From Chrysaora quinquecirrha (Eukaryota > Cnidaria > Scyphozoa > Semaeostomeae > Pelagiidae), in assembly GCA_014526335.1 (NCBI GenBank), contig JACTAT010000060.1, positions 7,098,143 to 7,162,142 of the forward strand: a DNA stretch of 64,000 nt. The letters are read 5' to 3'. Below the pieces are notes generated by a model. The model was not told the origin of the DNA. It saw only the letters and a program-made list of their open reading frames with translations, and made no database searches. Positions 1 to 12,000 of this stretch are shown here, piece by piece (the stretch's first letter is position 1; every line of letters starts with the position of its first letter). Both the position numbers and the translations under genes were made by a program.

Positions 1-323
1 CTGAGCGAGCCTGCATTTTCTTAGTGCTCTTCAGTGGGCAATTGGCTGAATTTGGAGGGTGATCTGTGATAGCTTTGTCATAAAACTACAAGATGACAAC
101 AGGTTTTCCTTATAGATAAGATCCCAGGGTAAGCCCAGTCTCAGACTAGATGACAGAACATTATGTTGAAAAATGGTAAGGCTACAACAAATACTTCAGT
201 ACTAATAGTGGCACTGCAGCTGTTAAATAATAGTGTGCACACTATTCTGACGCAATTGTAAACCTGTAATATAACAATTTGCTAGTATCACTAATAATAC
301 AAAAATCATAAACATAAACATAC

Positions 324-458
324 CAATATCTGCAAGCAGTTGCTGAACTGCATGATCAGTTGAAAGTTCAGATATCTTCAGAATGTTTTCTATGAAGAAG
401 ATCATTGTACCACGTGCGAATCCCATCACCCAGTAATGATCATGTTCTACATCGGATT
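324..458 (-). CDS. COG7: COG7 exon d
   Basis: 135 bp, entering in phase 1, encoding ESDVEHDHYWVMGFARGTM through QQLLADI. The donor is GTATGT. Confidence 0.85.
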
Positions 459-2179
459 CTAAATAAAAAATGCAAAAAATGAAAACGTGCATTGATGAAA
501 GCAAATTAGTAGTGGTAAAATGTTGATTGCGGGTACGAAAAAAGTGCAAGAACAACAAAAAGGAGAAAGTTGTCGAGCAATGAAAGTTTTTTTTCTTGTA
601 AAAATAAGTAAGATATGAGTAAAAAAACCTTGTTTATTTGCGTAAGGAATCTGGCCAGCCTTCAAGGCTACAATAAGTGAAGTGTTTTCATGCATGAAAA
701 ATGACTCTAACTGCTGAGGAAGCGTCAGTAAATAGTCACTAACCTAAAATCGAAAAATTGTTTGTGTTCATCTGTATGCAGGTAATTTTAGAAGACTTAG
801 ACAGACTGAAGTCAAACGACATGAGAACGTAAACATAAGTTCTTGGCACAACAATCAAACATTGTTGGTCCAATGTTAGAGATTCACTTGTCAAGCAAAA
901 TGATCAACCGTTTGGCCATGTCCAAAAACATATCTCATTCAATATTTTTTGCTTTCGTCGAGCAAAAATGCATTTGAACTCTTTCAGGAACATCAGGCTA
1001 CAAATTGTGCTTGCTTTGTATTGTCAAGCAATTGATCGTTTGGCCGCCATTCCAACATTGCTTACCAAATATTTCTTTTTTATTGTCAAACTTTAAACAC
1101 TTGAATTATTTCAGCACCTAGCAATATTTCTTAGCAAGAAGGCCTTTCTTGGTTTCGCATTAGCAATGACTCCATTGTTCCAAACTGTTGGACAGCAATG
1201 TTTTGGACGTGGTCAAACATTTTTTGCAAAGCAAATATTAAATGTTTGACCAACAATGTTTTATCGTTTGGTCAGAACTTAAAGATTGAATCTTTTAGAA
1301 ATTTACCTGAGTGATGCAGCCCTGAGGTGATAGACTAAATGTCGGCAAATCATCAGTAATAGCCTCGCTTGTATGGGACTTCGATAACCAGACCTGTACG
1401 AGTTTTTCAAAGAGAAAAAATGCGACTTTCATAACTGAGTATAAAAAACATCCAAGTATCTAGGGTAACCTTTCTAAAATAACTAGAAATGACATAAAAA
1501 GTTATATAAAAGCAAGGATGCGTTTCGGCGGGCTATGGTCACGGGGAAGCAACGGTAGCTAAAATGCCAAAAGAAAAACAAAGCACAAAATCACGCCTTA
1601 ATATCGTAGATTCAATACCAGCCCTGTATATGCCACATTCGCCGAAAGTACCTGCTAGATGTGCTCAGCAACAGCAATTCACGTGAATTCATTAACAAGT
1701 TATCAAATTGTGTTGTAAGTCTAGACTTACTACATGAGTCGTAGTTTTCGCGGCCTTCACCTCAATTCAATTCATTCAGAAAAATTTAAAATCAAAAAAA
1801 TAGTTGTTGCTGTTGTTAATGGCGGCAGCTCAAACTAGTATGAGAGGGCTGTGTTGCGTGGGGGGCTGGGAGCGAATCTACGACTTTTGTATTGAGTCTA
1901 ATGTAAGTCTATTCCTATACTTAGCATGAAACGCCCTTATCCCTTCCTGATAACCCAGACTCGAATTCAAGACCTAACTTTACAAACCCCTAGCCATGTT
2001 CCCCAGCAGCAACCCTCTATGAACTCCATTCTGACCCAAATTACATACCGGTAAATTTGGTATCTCTTCCAACTGTCTTCGTAAGTGAACAAAAACAACA
2101 TTGAACGCAAATTTATGCGCATGCTCGTTCAGTCTCTCAACTTGATCTTGAGTCGAAGGCAGAACCACATTAACGTCAT
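324..2179 (-). CDS. COG7: COG7, conserved oligomeric Golgi complex subunit 7, 3' part (four exons)
   Basis: Four minus-strand exons (2179-2049, 1393-1307, 743-629, 458-324) join with matching phases (2/0, 0/0, 0/1, 1/1) and AG/GT borders. The spliced product reads through SLSPQGCITQ, then VSDYLLTLPQQLESF, then an ARGTM...ILKISELSTDHA...LLADI stretch. This follows the C-terminal region of animal COG7, where a LPQ.LE.F segment precedes IAR.TMQ...ILQIPEL. COG7 belongs to lobe B of the COG tether, which retrieves glycosyltransferase vesicles within the Golgi. Upstream exons lie beyond the gap at 2283. The last ~60 codons expected for the family lie left of the window or were not recognised in 1-320. 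The intron between exons 2 and 3 contains a TIR element. Confidence 0.85.
629..743 (-). CDS. COG7: COG7 exon c
   Basis: 115 bp encoding VSDYLLTLPQQLESF through LKAGQIPYANKQ, the best-matching COG7 segment. The donor is GTTTTT, a weak GT site, and leaves phase 1. Confidence 0.85.
842..1277. mobile_element. Non-autonomous TIR element, GGCCAAACGATC family, copy 1 (COG7 intron)
   Basis: Ends are imperfect inverted copies of an ATCAAACATTGTTGGTC core. Internal words (TTGTCAAGCAA, TTTGGCC, CCAAAAACAT) are scattered in both orientations. Related copies lie at 2975-3234 and 28456-28756. No coding capacity. It resembles a MITE; the superfamily is unknown. Confidence 0.7.
1307..1393 (-). CDS. COG7: COG7 exon b
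   Basis: 87 bp, exactly 29 codons, from VWLSKSH to GCITQ. The acceptor is TACAG and the donor GTAAAT. Confidence 0.82.
1394..2048. other. COG7 intron with no further feature seen
   Basis: AT-rich intron sequence. Short poly-A tracts, but no exon, RNA gene or repeat that I can support. Confidence 0.6.
2049..2179 (-). CDS. COG7: COG7 exon a
   Basis: 131 bp. The acceptor is a TTTCAG ending just above 2179 and the donor is GTATGT below 2049. It encodes DVNVVLPSTQDQVERLNEHA and onwards to an EEIPNLP end, finishing in phase 0. Confidence 0.8.
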
Positions 2180-2282
2180 CTGAAACGAACAAAGAAACCT
2201 AACAATAATCAGAATAAAACAGTAATCCACTGAACAAATATAACAAAACGTCGAAGACATTATATACGCATAAATTATAAAT

Positions 2283-2782
2283 NNNNNNNNNNNNNNNNNN
2301 NNNNNNNNNNNNNNNNNNNNNNNNNNNNNNNNNNNNNNNNNNNNNNNNNNNNNNNNNNNNNNNNNNNNNNNNNNNNNNNNNNNNNNNNNNNNNNNNNNNN
2401 NNNNNNNNNNNNNNNNNNNNNNNNNNNNNNNNNNNNNNNNNNNNNNNNNNNNNNNNNNNNNNNNNNNNNNNNNNNNNNNNNNNNNNNNNNNNNNNNNNNN
2501 NNNNNNNNNNNNNNNNNNNNNNNNNNNNNNNNNNNNNNNNNNNNNNNNNNNNNNNNNNNNNNNNNNNNNNNNNNNNNNNNNNNNNNNNNNNNNNNNNNNN
2601 NNNNNNNNNNNNNNNNNNNNNNNNNNNNNNNNNNNNNNNNNNNNNNNNNNNNNNNNNNNNNNNNNNNNNNNNNNNNNNNNNNNNNNNNNNNNNNNNNNNN
2701 NNNNNNNNNNNNNNNNNNNNNNNNNNNNNNNNNNNNNNNNNNNNNNNNNNNNNNNNNNNNNNNNNNNNNNNNNNNNNNNNNN
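2283..2782. other. Assembly gap of exactly 500 N
   Basis: Run of 500 N, the same length as the two other gaps, so it is a placeholder of unknown true size. It separates the COG7 contig from the dynamin/satellite contig. Open frames running through it are meaningless. Confidence 0.98.
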
Positions 2783-2896
2783 TGCAAGTAAAGAAGCATT
2801 AAGAATCATTGGGGATGTCAGCGCAACCACTATTTCAACTCCACTTCCACCGCCTGTCGAAAGAGACAACACAGACTATGAATTTGTCTCAAAACC
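2783..2896 (+). CDS. Dynamin exon (GED end/PRD start), 5' edge in gap
   Basis: Encodes SKEALRIIGDV...LPPPVE...FVSKP and ends at a GTAAGT donor in phase 2. It has no counterpart in contig 3, which breaks in the following intron. Confidence 0.88.
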
Positions 2897-4972
2897 GTAA
2901 GTTGAATGCATTCTAAAACGTTCGTATTTACTGTTTGTTTGATTGCTATCATGGCGACCTTGTTTTGAACCCTAAGACCCTGGCCAAACGATCGGACATT
3001 TTTTGTGAAACACTTTGGATTGTGTGTCTCTTGGACCACGTCACAAAACATTGCTTAATAAGCTGAATTTTGATAGCAAAGTTATTGGAAAACTTCAAAA
3101 ACATTTTCTGCTTGTCACAAGCAGAGAATATTTGACTTGCAATGTTTGTGTTCTAGCCAAACGGTCAAACATTGTGTTTGATAAGCAAATTTCAAATTTT
3201 TTACCAACAATGTTTGATCGTTTGGCAAGCGCTTAATTGCGAAGTCTGTGCCATTGCCTTTTTTTTATTTTTTAAACCAAACTTGATCTACCAGATCTAC
3301 CACGACCTTTCTCGATTTCTTATGATTTCTTATTAAAAGGAATTGTTCTCTTTACCTGGGATTGTGTTCTTTGCCTTTTAGTTCAACTCAACCTTATTCC
3401 TAAGGTCGTATCTACGGCTGCCCTAAATGTTTAACTACATGGTACAATAAAACCCTGGGATGTTTTTGAACCATCTAATTTATTCGTTTGGTTTTTTTTT
3501 GATGCCTGACCAAGCCTTTCTTTCACAGCAGTTTTCATTGCCCTCTCCCAGGTACGCTACTGCTGCTAGATGTGACTTTATGAGTCTTAATTTCCAATTT
3601 ATTTTTATAGAGAGCCAGCAAGACCTACTCCACAACGTCCAAATACAATGCAACCCCCGTCAAGGCCCAATATTCCTTCAAGGCCATCGAATAAAGACTT
3701 ACCAAATTCTGCTGCACCTGCAGGGGGACCTGTCATTCCAAAGTAAGATATTGATTTTGTAATTTCAAAGAAATTTCTTTGTGTTGGCAATACATGGCTC
3801 TTCTTGTTGTTTTGGGGAGGATGTGAGTAGGCTTAAACTAGCCAAAGCACACAACGCAAAATAGAATGCGAGCAGGTTCGAATCTCGTTGGGACCAATTT
3901 CCACAAGCCTACAGTCAACTCAGCTGTCCATCCTTCCGAGGTCGGTAAATGAGTACCCAGGGTATTAGTTCTAGAATATCAGTCTGGGGGCACAAGCTAC
4001 AGTTCCACATCAGCTAGACAGCTGCCAGAACCCCCCGACCTGCGTTAGCAAATAAAGATTGCTTTCCGATTACTTGCTTGCTTTATGCTTGCTTGCTACT
4101 CTAACTCCTTCTACTACAAACTCCCATACTAAAAACTTCTAAACTATGAAATCCTACACGCTTTTTTTATAAGGAACCACTTTATAAGGAACCTACATGT
4201 AGAAGGCCCGAAAATTTAAAGAACTTATACTACTAAAGAGAAAATCATTAAGGACCTTTTGAATTTTGAATACTTTTATCACTGCAAATAATCAAGAATT
4301 AGAAAGCCGGTTCCATTCATTTGCAGTCGAAAATCACATAAATTGTACGTTAAGCATGTATCCAATGTTTCTTTGAGTAGTCTCGAGCTTTACTCACATG
4401 CAAGTGTCTCTCTTTTATTGTTAAGACCACTCTATATGCAGTTAAAATTAAGGAACTATTAAGGAACTTTCTGAACTACAATTGCCTCAAAAGAGGTCCA
4501 AAAATAAGGAACTTTAAGAACTAGGCCTTTAGGTAGGTCCCTTATAAAAAAAAGCGTGTATACTATAATCTCCTCGATGACTATTCCAAAGAAACAGAAA
4601 ATACTCAATACACTTTTTTTGATAAGCAACTGATCAATAAGCAACTAGGGCTGAGATTTCGTTAAAATTTTTTGGTGAAATAGCTTTCTTTATACATTAC
4701 GTACTTGCAGACTTGTCAATTACATTGAAAAGCCAGAAAAGAGCCAAAATAAGAGGTGTTAGGGGGAACCAGTCATTCTGTGAGGACTGAAATACTAGAT
4801 ATTTTAAGCAACTCTTGAGGGCTGGACCAAAGTCCAGTTGCTTATTGAAAACAAGTGTATCTGAGTAATTTGATGAACCTTTCTTGACTATTTCTTTATT
4901 TCTTTCAGACGCCCTGCGCCAAATCGTCCAGTTCCTGGTGCCCGACCACCACCAATCCCAAACAGGCCTTGA
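2783..4972 (+). CDS. Dynamin, C-terminal end (GED end and proline-rich tail), contig 2 copy
   Basis: Three plus-strand exons: from the gap to 2896, 3611-3742 and 4909-4972 (TGA). The first encodes SKEALRIIGDVSATTISTP then LPPPV, matching the end of the GTPase effector domain and start of the proline-rich domain of animal dynamins (family pattern KEAL.IIGDI.T.TVSTP.PPPV). The next two give a basic proline-rich tail (PARPTPQRP, PSRPNIPSRP, PVPGARPPPIPNRP, stop) with PxxP and RP motifs of the kind that bind SH3 partners such as amphiphysin and endophilin. Dynamin is the GTPase that severs endocytic vesicle necks. Phases 2/2 and 2/2 match across both introns. The remaining N-terminal exons are lost in the gap. 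The tail is shorter than in vertebrate dynamin 1. Confidence 0.88.
2975..3234. mobile_element. Non-autonomous TIR element, GGCCAAACGATC family, copy 2 (dynamin intron)
   Basis: Ends are inverted copies of CCTGGCCAAACGATC and its complement (GATCGTTTGGC). The element is interrupted by a second GCCAAACGGTCAAACATTG word near 3158. Contig 3 breaks at the position matching its right border, as expected when repeats stop contig extension. Confidence 0.7.
3611..3742 (+). CDS. Dynamin proline-rich exon
   Basis: 132 bp between a TTTTTATAG acceptor and a GTAAGA donor. Encodes EPARPTPQRP...PSRPSNKDLPNSAAP...VIPK. Same length as the contig 3 copy (52764-52895). Confidence 0.87.
3815..4095 (+). mobile_element. 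tRNA-derived SINE (S1), contig 2 copy
   Basis: Has a B-box-like GGTTCGAATCT in a degraded tRNA-like head, then a conserved-looking body (GTCCATCCTTCCGAGGTCGG, AATGAGTACCC) and a tail of CTTGCTTG-type short repeats near 4075. It lies in the dynamin intron before the last exon. Mirrored at 52425-52690. Exact ends are uncertain. Confidence 0.65.
4155..4560. mobile_element. TIR element A (heptamer AAGGAAC), contig 2 copy
   Basis: 406 bp bounded by TACACGCTTTTTTTATAAGG and its imperfect inverse ending GCGTGTA, with TA at both ends (possible TA target duplication). AAGGAAC occurs five times: two near the left end, a pair about 90 bp from the right end, and one just inside it. A TTTAAGAACTAGGCC word follows the last copy. 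No ORF. Same layout as the elements at 34239, 60918 and 62932. Mirrored at 51959-52362. Confidence 0.75.
4561..4908. other. Dynamin intron remainder
   Basis: Contains the intron 3' end and acceptor tract. No other feature seen. Confidence 0.5.
4909..4972 (+). CDS. Dynamin last exon
   Basis: 64 bp after a TTTCTTTCAG acceptor. Encodes RPAPNRPVPGARPPPIPNRP and a TGA stop. Same length as the contig 3 copy (51527-51590). Confidence 0.88.
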
Positions 4973-5529
4973 TGGCTGAAAAAATTGAGGAGATATATTT
5001 CAATGTAAATGGAAAGGAAAATACGATAACAATGGACATTAGCAATTCTTGGTCATTTAAATCCGTGGTAATGCACTTTATGATACCTTGCGTAAATGAC
5101 AATTTATCAGACTTAATATATTATATCAATTTACTGTTGTTGATACTTTGAATTTTTATTAACCTAGCACGGGAGGAGATTGAATTGATTTTTCCTAGCA
5201 AATTCTCTTGGGTTCTTTAATTTTTATTACTCCAGACATTTCATAGATTTATTTTTGTTACTGTACTTCCAAATCCACTCAACATAAATTAGAGTCATGT
5301 TTTAAAATTAAAAATTTTCGCAAAGCAAGACAATGTTTTTTTTCCTCTTCCCTTTATTTGATTATCTTCTTTGTTTTGCTTGCTTAATTTCATAATGAAT
5401 TAACATAATATTTAAGGTAATATGCACAGACTATAATTCATGCTTTTTTAGGTTTTTTGCATGATCCGACCGTAAATTGTGCCTTTCAAGCTTTTTAGGG
5501 ATTTTCCATATATAAAACCCATTAAGATC
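4973..5529 (+). other. Dynamin 3' UTR and downstream flank
   Basis: AT-rich non-coding sequence following the TGA. It is about 96% identical by eye to the reverse complement of 50990-51526 and gives the clearest estimate of divergence between the two arms. Short open frames here differ between copies and are not genes. Confidence 0.6.
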
Positions 5530-6062
5530 ATTTTAAAAGCTTGAATTGTGGCCAATACAAATGGACTAGAAAAGCACGAATTATAGACAATGCAAATGGC
5601 CCCCAAAAAAGCATGAATTATAGACAATGCAAATGGCCTTAAAAAGCATGAAGTTTAGCTAATGCAAATGGTCTAAAATGAACGAATAATAGACAATAGG
5701 AATGGCCGTAAAAGACATGAATTTTAGCCAATGTAAACAGCCTAAAAAGCATGAATTATAACCCTGCAAATGACCTTAAAAGCACAAATTATAGCCAATG
5801 CGAATGGCCTCAAAAAGCATGAATTTTAGCGGATGCAAATGGCCTAAAAAAACGAATAATCGACAATAGGAATGGCCGCAAAAAGACATGAATTATAGCC
5901 AATGCAAAAAGCCTAAAAAGCATGAAATATAGCCCTGCAAATGACCTAAAAAGCACAAATTATGGCCAACGCGAATGGTCTCAAAAAGCATGAATTTTAG
6001 GGAATGCAAATGGCTTAAAAAGAACGAATAATAGACAATTGGAATGGCCGCAAAAAGACAAA
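5530..6062. repeat. Minisatellite of ~34-38 bp units abutting the satellite, contig 2
   Basis: About 14 degenerate tandem units with consensus close to AAAAAGCATGAATTATAG then CCAATGCAAATGGCCT. It runs directly into the 197 bp satellite at about 6062. The unit shares TATAGCC and AAATGGCC.AAAA with the satellite monomer. Mirrored at 50435-50990. Confidence 0.8.
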
Positions 6063-9000
6063 GTATAGCCCAAAACTCCAATTTTTCCTAAAAAATAAAT
6101 ACTAAATCCTACCAGATACCCCCTGCCTCTAGGGGGTAAATAAAGTGTTTTTTCATTAAAATAAGTCAAATTTTCGAGAAAATTTTTCCCTCAAAAAATC
6201 GCCAAAAAGGCAAGTCTATAGCCTTACTAAATGGCCAAAAATCGGCCAAAATAAGGGGTTTTGAAAACTCCCTTTTTTCTTCAAAATAAGTTACTATATC
6301 CTACCAGATACCCTCTGATCTGCCTCTAGAGGGTAAATCAAGTGTTTTTCTATTAAAATAAGTCGAACTTTCGAGAAAAATTTTCCCTCAAAAAATCGCC
6401 AAAAAGGCAAGTCTATAGCCTTACTAAATGGCCAAAAATCGGCCAAAATAAGGGGTTTTGAAAACTCCCTTTTCTCTTCAAAATAAGTTACTAAATCCTA
6501 CCAGATACCCTCTGATCTGCCTCTAGAGGGTAAATAAAGTGTTTTTCTATTAAAATAAGTCCAATTTTCGAGAAAATTTTTCCCTCAAAAAATCGCCAAA
6601 AAGGCAAGTCTATAGCCTTACTAAATGGCCAAAAATCGGCCAAAATAAGGGGTTTTGAAAACTCCCCTTTTTCTTCAAAATAAGTTACTAAATCCTACCA
6701 GATACCCTCTGATCTGCCTCTAGAGGGTAAATAAAGTGTTTTTCTATTAAAATAAGTCAAATTTTCGAGAAAATTTTTCCCTCAAAAAATCGCCAAAAAG
6801 GCAAGTCTATAGCCTTACTAAATGGCCAAAAATCGGCCAAAGTAAGGGGTTTTTAAAACTCCATTTTGCTTCAAAATAAGTTACTAAATCCTACAAGATA
6901 CCCTCTGATCTGCATCTAAAGGGTAAATAAAGTGTTTTTCTATTAAAATAAGTCGAACTTTCGAGAAAATTTTTCCCTCAAAAAATCGCCAAAAAGGCAA
7001 GTCTATAGCCTTACTAAATGGCCAAAAATCGGCCAAAATAAGGGGTTTTTAAAACTCCCTTTTTCTTCAAAATAAGTTACTAAATCCTGCCAGATACCCT
7101 CTGATCTGCATCTAAAGGGTAAATAAAGTGTTTTTCTATTAAAATAAGTCGAATTTTCGAGAAGACTTTTCCTTTAAAGATCGCCAAAAGGCAAGTCTAT
7201 AGCCTTACTAAATGGCCAAATATCGGCCAAAATAAAGGGTTTTTAAAACTCCATTTTTCTTCAAAATAAGTTACTAAATCCTACAAGATACCCTCTGATC
7301 TGCATCTAAAGGGTAAATAAAGTGTTTTTCTATTAAAATGAGTCGAACTTTCGAGAAAATTTTTCCCTCAAAAGATCGCCAAAAAGGCAAGTCTATAGCC
7401 TTACTAAATGGCCAAAAATCGGCCAAAATAAGGGGTTTTGAAAACTCCCTTTTTTTTCAAAATAAGTTACTAAATCCTACCAGATACCCCCTGATCTGCC
7501 TCTAGAGGGTAAATAAAAGTGTTTTTCCATTAAAATAAGTCGAATTTTGGAGAAAATTTTTCCCTCAAAAAATCGCCAAAAAGGCAAGTCTATAGCCTTA
7601 CTAAATGGCCAAAAATCGGCCAAAATAAGGGGTTTTGAAAACTCCCTTTTTTCTTCAAAATAAGTTACTATATCCTACCAGATACCCTCTGATCTGCCTC
7701 TAGAGGGTAAATAAAGTGTTTTTTCTATTAAAATAAGTCGAACTTTCGAGAAAAATTTTCCCTCAAAAAATCGCCAAAAAGGCAAGTCTATAGCCTTACT
7801 AAATGGCCAAAAATCGGCCAAAATAAGGGGTTTTGAAAACTCCCTTTTCTCTTCAAAATAAGTTACAAATTCCCACCAGATACCCCCTGATCTGCCTCTA
7901 GGGGGTAAAAAAAGTGTTTTTCTACTAAAATAAGTCGAATTTTCGAGAAAATTTTTCCCTCAAAAAATCGCCAAAAAGGCAAGTCTATAGCCTTACTAAA
8001 TGGCCAAAAATCGGCCAAAATAAGGGGTTTTGAAAACTCCCTTTTTTCTTCAAAATAAGTTACTACATCCTACCAGATACCCCCTGATCTGCCTCTAGAG
8101 AGTAAATAAAGCGTTTTTCTGTTAAAATAAGTCGAATTTTCGAGAAAATTTTTCCCTCAAAAAATGGCCAAAAAGGCAAGTCTATAGCCTTACTAAATGG
8201 CCAAAAATCGGCCAAAATAAGGGGTTTTGAAAACTCCCTTTTTACTTCAAAATAAGTTACTACATCCTACCAGATACCCCCTGATCTGCCTCTAGAGAGT
8301 AAATAAAGCGTTTTTCTGTTAAAATAAGTCAAATTTTCGAGAAAATTTTTCCCTCAGAAAATCGCCAAAAAGGCAATTCTATAGCCTTACTAAATGGCCA
8401 AAAATCGGCCAATTAACGGGTTTTGAAAACTCCCTTTTTTCTTCAAAATAAGCTACTAAATCCTACCCCATATCCCCTGATCTGCCTCTAGGGGGTAAAT
8501 AAAGTGTTTTTCCATTAATAGAAGTCGAATTTTCGAGAAAATCTTTCCCTCAAAAAATCGCCAAAAAGGCAAATCTATAGCCTTACTAAATGGCCAAAAA
8601 TCGGTCAAAATAAGGGGTTTTGAAAACTCCCTTTTTTCTTCAAAATAAGTTACTACACCCTACCAGATACCCCCTGATCTGCCTCTAGAGAGTAAATAAA
8701 ACGTTTTTCTGTTAAAATAAGTCGAATTTTCGAGAAAATGTTTCCCTCAGAAAATCGCCAAAAAGGCAAGTCTATAGCCTTACTAAATGGCCAAAAATCG
8801 GCCAAAATAAGGGGTTTTGAAAACTCCCTTTTTTCTTCAAAATAAGTCACTAAATCCTACCAGATACACCCTGATCTGCCTCTGGAGGGTAAATAAAGTG
8901 TTTTTCTATTAAAATAAATCGAATTCTCGAGAAAATTTTTCCCTTAAAAATCGCCCAAAAAGACAAGTCTATAGCCCTACTAAATGGCCGAAAATCGGCC

Positions 9001-12000
9001 AAAATAAGGGGTTTTGAAAACTCCTTTTTTCTTCAAAATAAGTTACTAAATCCTACCAGATACCCTCTGATCTGCCTCTAGAGGGTAAATAAAGTGTTTT
9101 TCTATTAAAATAAGTGGAATTTTGGAGAAAATTTTTCCCTCAAAAAATCGCCAAAAAGGCAAGTCTATAGCCTTACTAAATGGCCAAAAATCGGCCAAAA
9201 TAAGGGGTTTTTAAAACTCCATTTTGCTTCAAAATAAGTTACTAAATCCTACAAGATACCCTCTGATCTGCATCTAAAGGGTAAATAAAGTGTTTTTCTA
9301 TTAAAATAAGTCGAACTTTCGAGAAAATTTTTCCCTCAAAAAATCGCCAAAAAGGCAAGTCTATAGCCTTACTAAATGGCAAAAAAATCGGCCAAAATAA
9401 GGGGTTTTTAAAACTCCCTTTTTCTTCAAAATAAGTTACTAAATCCTACCAGATACCCTCTGATCTGCATCTAAAGGGTAAATAAAGTGTTTTTCTATTA
9501 AAATAAGTCGAATTTTCGAGAAGACTTTTCCCTTAAAAGATCGCCAAAAAGGCAAGTCTATAGCCTTACTAAATGGCCAAATATCGGCCAAAATAAAGGG
9601 TTTTTAAAACTCCATTTTTCTTCAAAATAAGTTACTAAATCCTACAAGATACCCTCTGATCTGCATCTAAAGGGTAAATAAAGTGTTTTTCTATTAAAAT
9701 GAGTCGAACTTTCGAGAAAATTTTTCCCTCAAAAGATCGCCAAAAAGGCAAGTCTATAGCCTTACTAAATGGCCAAAAATCGGCCAAAATAAGGGGTTTT
9801 GAAAACTCCCTTTTTTTTCAAAATAAGTTACTAAATCCTACCAGATACCCCCTGATCTGCCTCTATAGGGTAAATAAAGTGTTTTTCTATTAAAATAAGT
9901 CGAATTTTCGAGAAAATTTTTCCCTCAAAAAATCGCCAAAAAGGCAAGTCTATACCCTTACTAAATGGCCAATAATCGGCCAAAATAAGGGGTTTTGAAA
10001 ACTCCCTTTTTTCTTCAAAATAAGTTACTAAATCCTACCAGATACCCCCTGATCTGCCTCTATAGGGTAAATAAAGTGTTTTTCTATTAAAATAAGTGGA
10101 ATTTTGGAGAAAATTTTTCCCTCAAAAAATCGCCAAAAAGGCAAGTCTATAGCCTTACTAAATGGCCAAAAATCGGCCAAAATAAGGGGTTTTGAAAACT
10201 CCCTTTTTTCTTCAAAATATGTTACTAAATCCTACCAGATGCCCTCTGATCTGCCTCTAGAGGGTAAATAAAGTGTTTTTCTATTAAAATAAGTCGAATT
10301 TTCGAGAAAATTTTTCCCTCAAAAAATCGCCAAAAAGGCAAGTCTATAGCCTTACCAAATGGCCAAAAATCGGCAAAAATAAGGGGTTTTGAAAACTCCC
10401 TTTTTTCTTCAAAATAAGTCACTAAATCCTACCAGATACCCCCTGATCTGCCTCTGGAGGGTAAATAAAGTGTTTTTGTATTAAAATAAGTCGAATTTTC
10501 GAGAACATTTTTCACTCAAAAAATCGCCAAAAAGGCAAGTCTATAGCCTTACTAAATGGCCAAAAATCGGCCAAAATAAGGGGTTTTGAAAACTCCCTTT
10601 TTTCTTCAAAATAAGTTACTAAATCCTACCAGATAACCCCTGATCTGCCTCTAGAGGGTAAATAAAGTGTTTTTCTATTAAAATAAATCGAATTTTCGAG
10701 AAAATTTTTCCCTTAAAAAAGTCGCCAAAAAGGCAAGTCTATAGCCTTACTAAATGGCCATAAATCGGCCAAAATAAGGGGTTTTGAAAACTCCTTTTTT
10801 CTTCAAAATAAGTTATTAAATCCTGCCAGATACCCCCTGATCTGCCTCTAGAGGGTAAATAAAGTGTTTTTCTATTAAATCAAGTCGAATTTTCGAGAAA
10901 ATTTTTCCCTCAAAAAATCGCCAAAAAGGCAAGTCTATAGCCTTACCAAATGGCCAAAAATCGGCCAAAATAAGGGGTTTTGAAAACTCCCTTTTTTCTT
11001 CAAAATAAGTCACTAAATCCTACCAGATACCCCCTGATCTGCCTCTGGAGGGTAAATAAAGTGTTTTTGTATTAAAATAAGTCGAATTTTGGAGAACATT
11101 TTTCACTCAAAAAATCGCCAAAAAGGCAAGTCTATAGCCTTACTAAATGGCCAAAAATCGGCCAAAATAAGGGGTTTTGAAAACTCCCTTTTTTCTTCAA
11201 AATATGTTACTAAATCCTACCAGATGCCCTCTGATCTGCCTCTAGAGGGTAAATAAAGTGTTTTTCTATTAAAATAAGTCGAATTTTCGAGAAAATTTTT
11301 CCCTCAAAAAATCGCCAAAAAGGCAAGTCTATAGCCTTACCAAATGGCCAAAAATCGGCCAAAATAAGGGGTTTTGAAAACTCCCTTTTTTCTTCAAAAT
11401 AAGTCACTAAATCCTACCAGATACCCCCTGATCTGCCTCTGGAGGGTAAATAAAGTGTTTTGTATTAAAATAAGTCGAATTTTCGAGAACATTTTCACTC
11501 AAAAATCGCCAAAAGGCAAGTCTATAGCCTTACTAAATGGCCAAAAATCGGCCAAAATAAGGGGTTTTGAAAACTCCCTTTTTTCTTCAAAATAAGTTAC
11601 TAAATCCTACCAGATAACCCCTGATCTGCCTCTAGAGGGTAAATAAAGTGTTTTTCTATTAAAATAAATCGAATTTTCGAGAAAATTTTTCCCTTAAAAA
11701 AGTCGCCAAAAAGGCAAGTCTATAGCCTTACTAAATGGCCATAAATCGGCCAAAATAAGGGGTTTTGAAAACTCCTTTTTTCTTCAAAATAAGTTATTAA
11801 ATCCTGCCAGATACCCCCTGATCTGCCTCTAGAGGGTAAATAAAGTGTTTTTCTATTAAAATAAGTCGAATTTTAGAGAAAAATTTTTCCCTCAAAAAAT
11901 CGCCAAAAAGGCAAGTCTATAGCCTTACTAAATGGCCAAAAATCGGCCAAAATAAGGGGTTTTGAAAACTCCTTTTTTCTTCAAAATAAGTTACTAAGTC

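Noticed and set aside
223..330. Continuation of the COG7 frame past exon d (GLQLRQNSVHTII)
   Set aside because: Vaguely like the family's next segment but it reads through a GTATGT donor and lacks the expected intervening residues.
2129..2872. Long open frames crossing 2283-2782, 31762-32261 and 53259-53758
   Set aside because: They run through N placeholders and have no sequence support.
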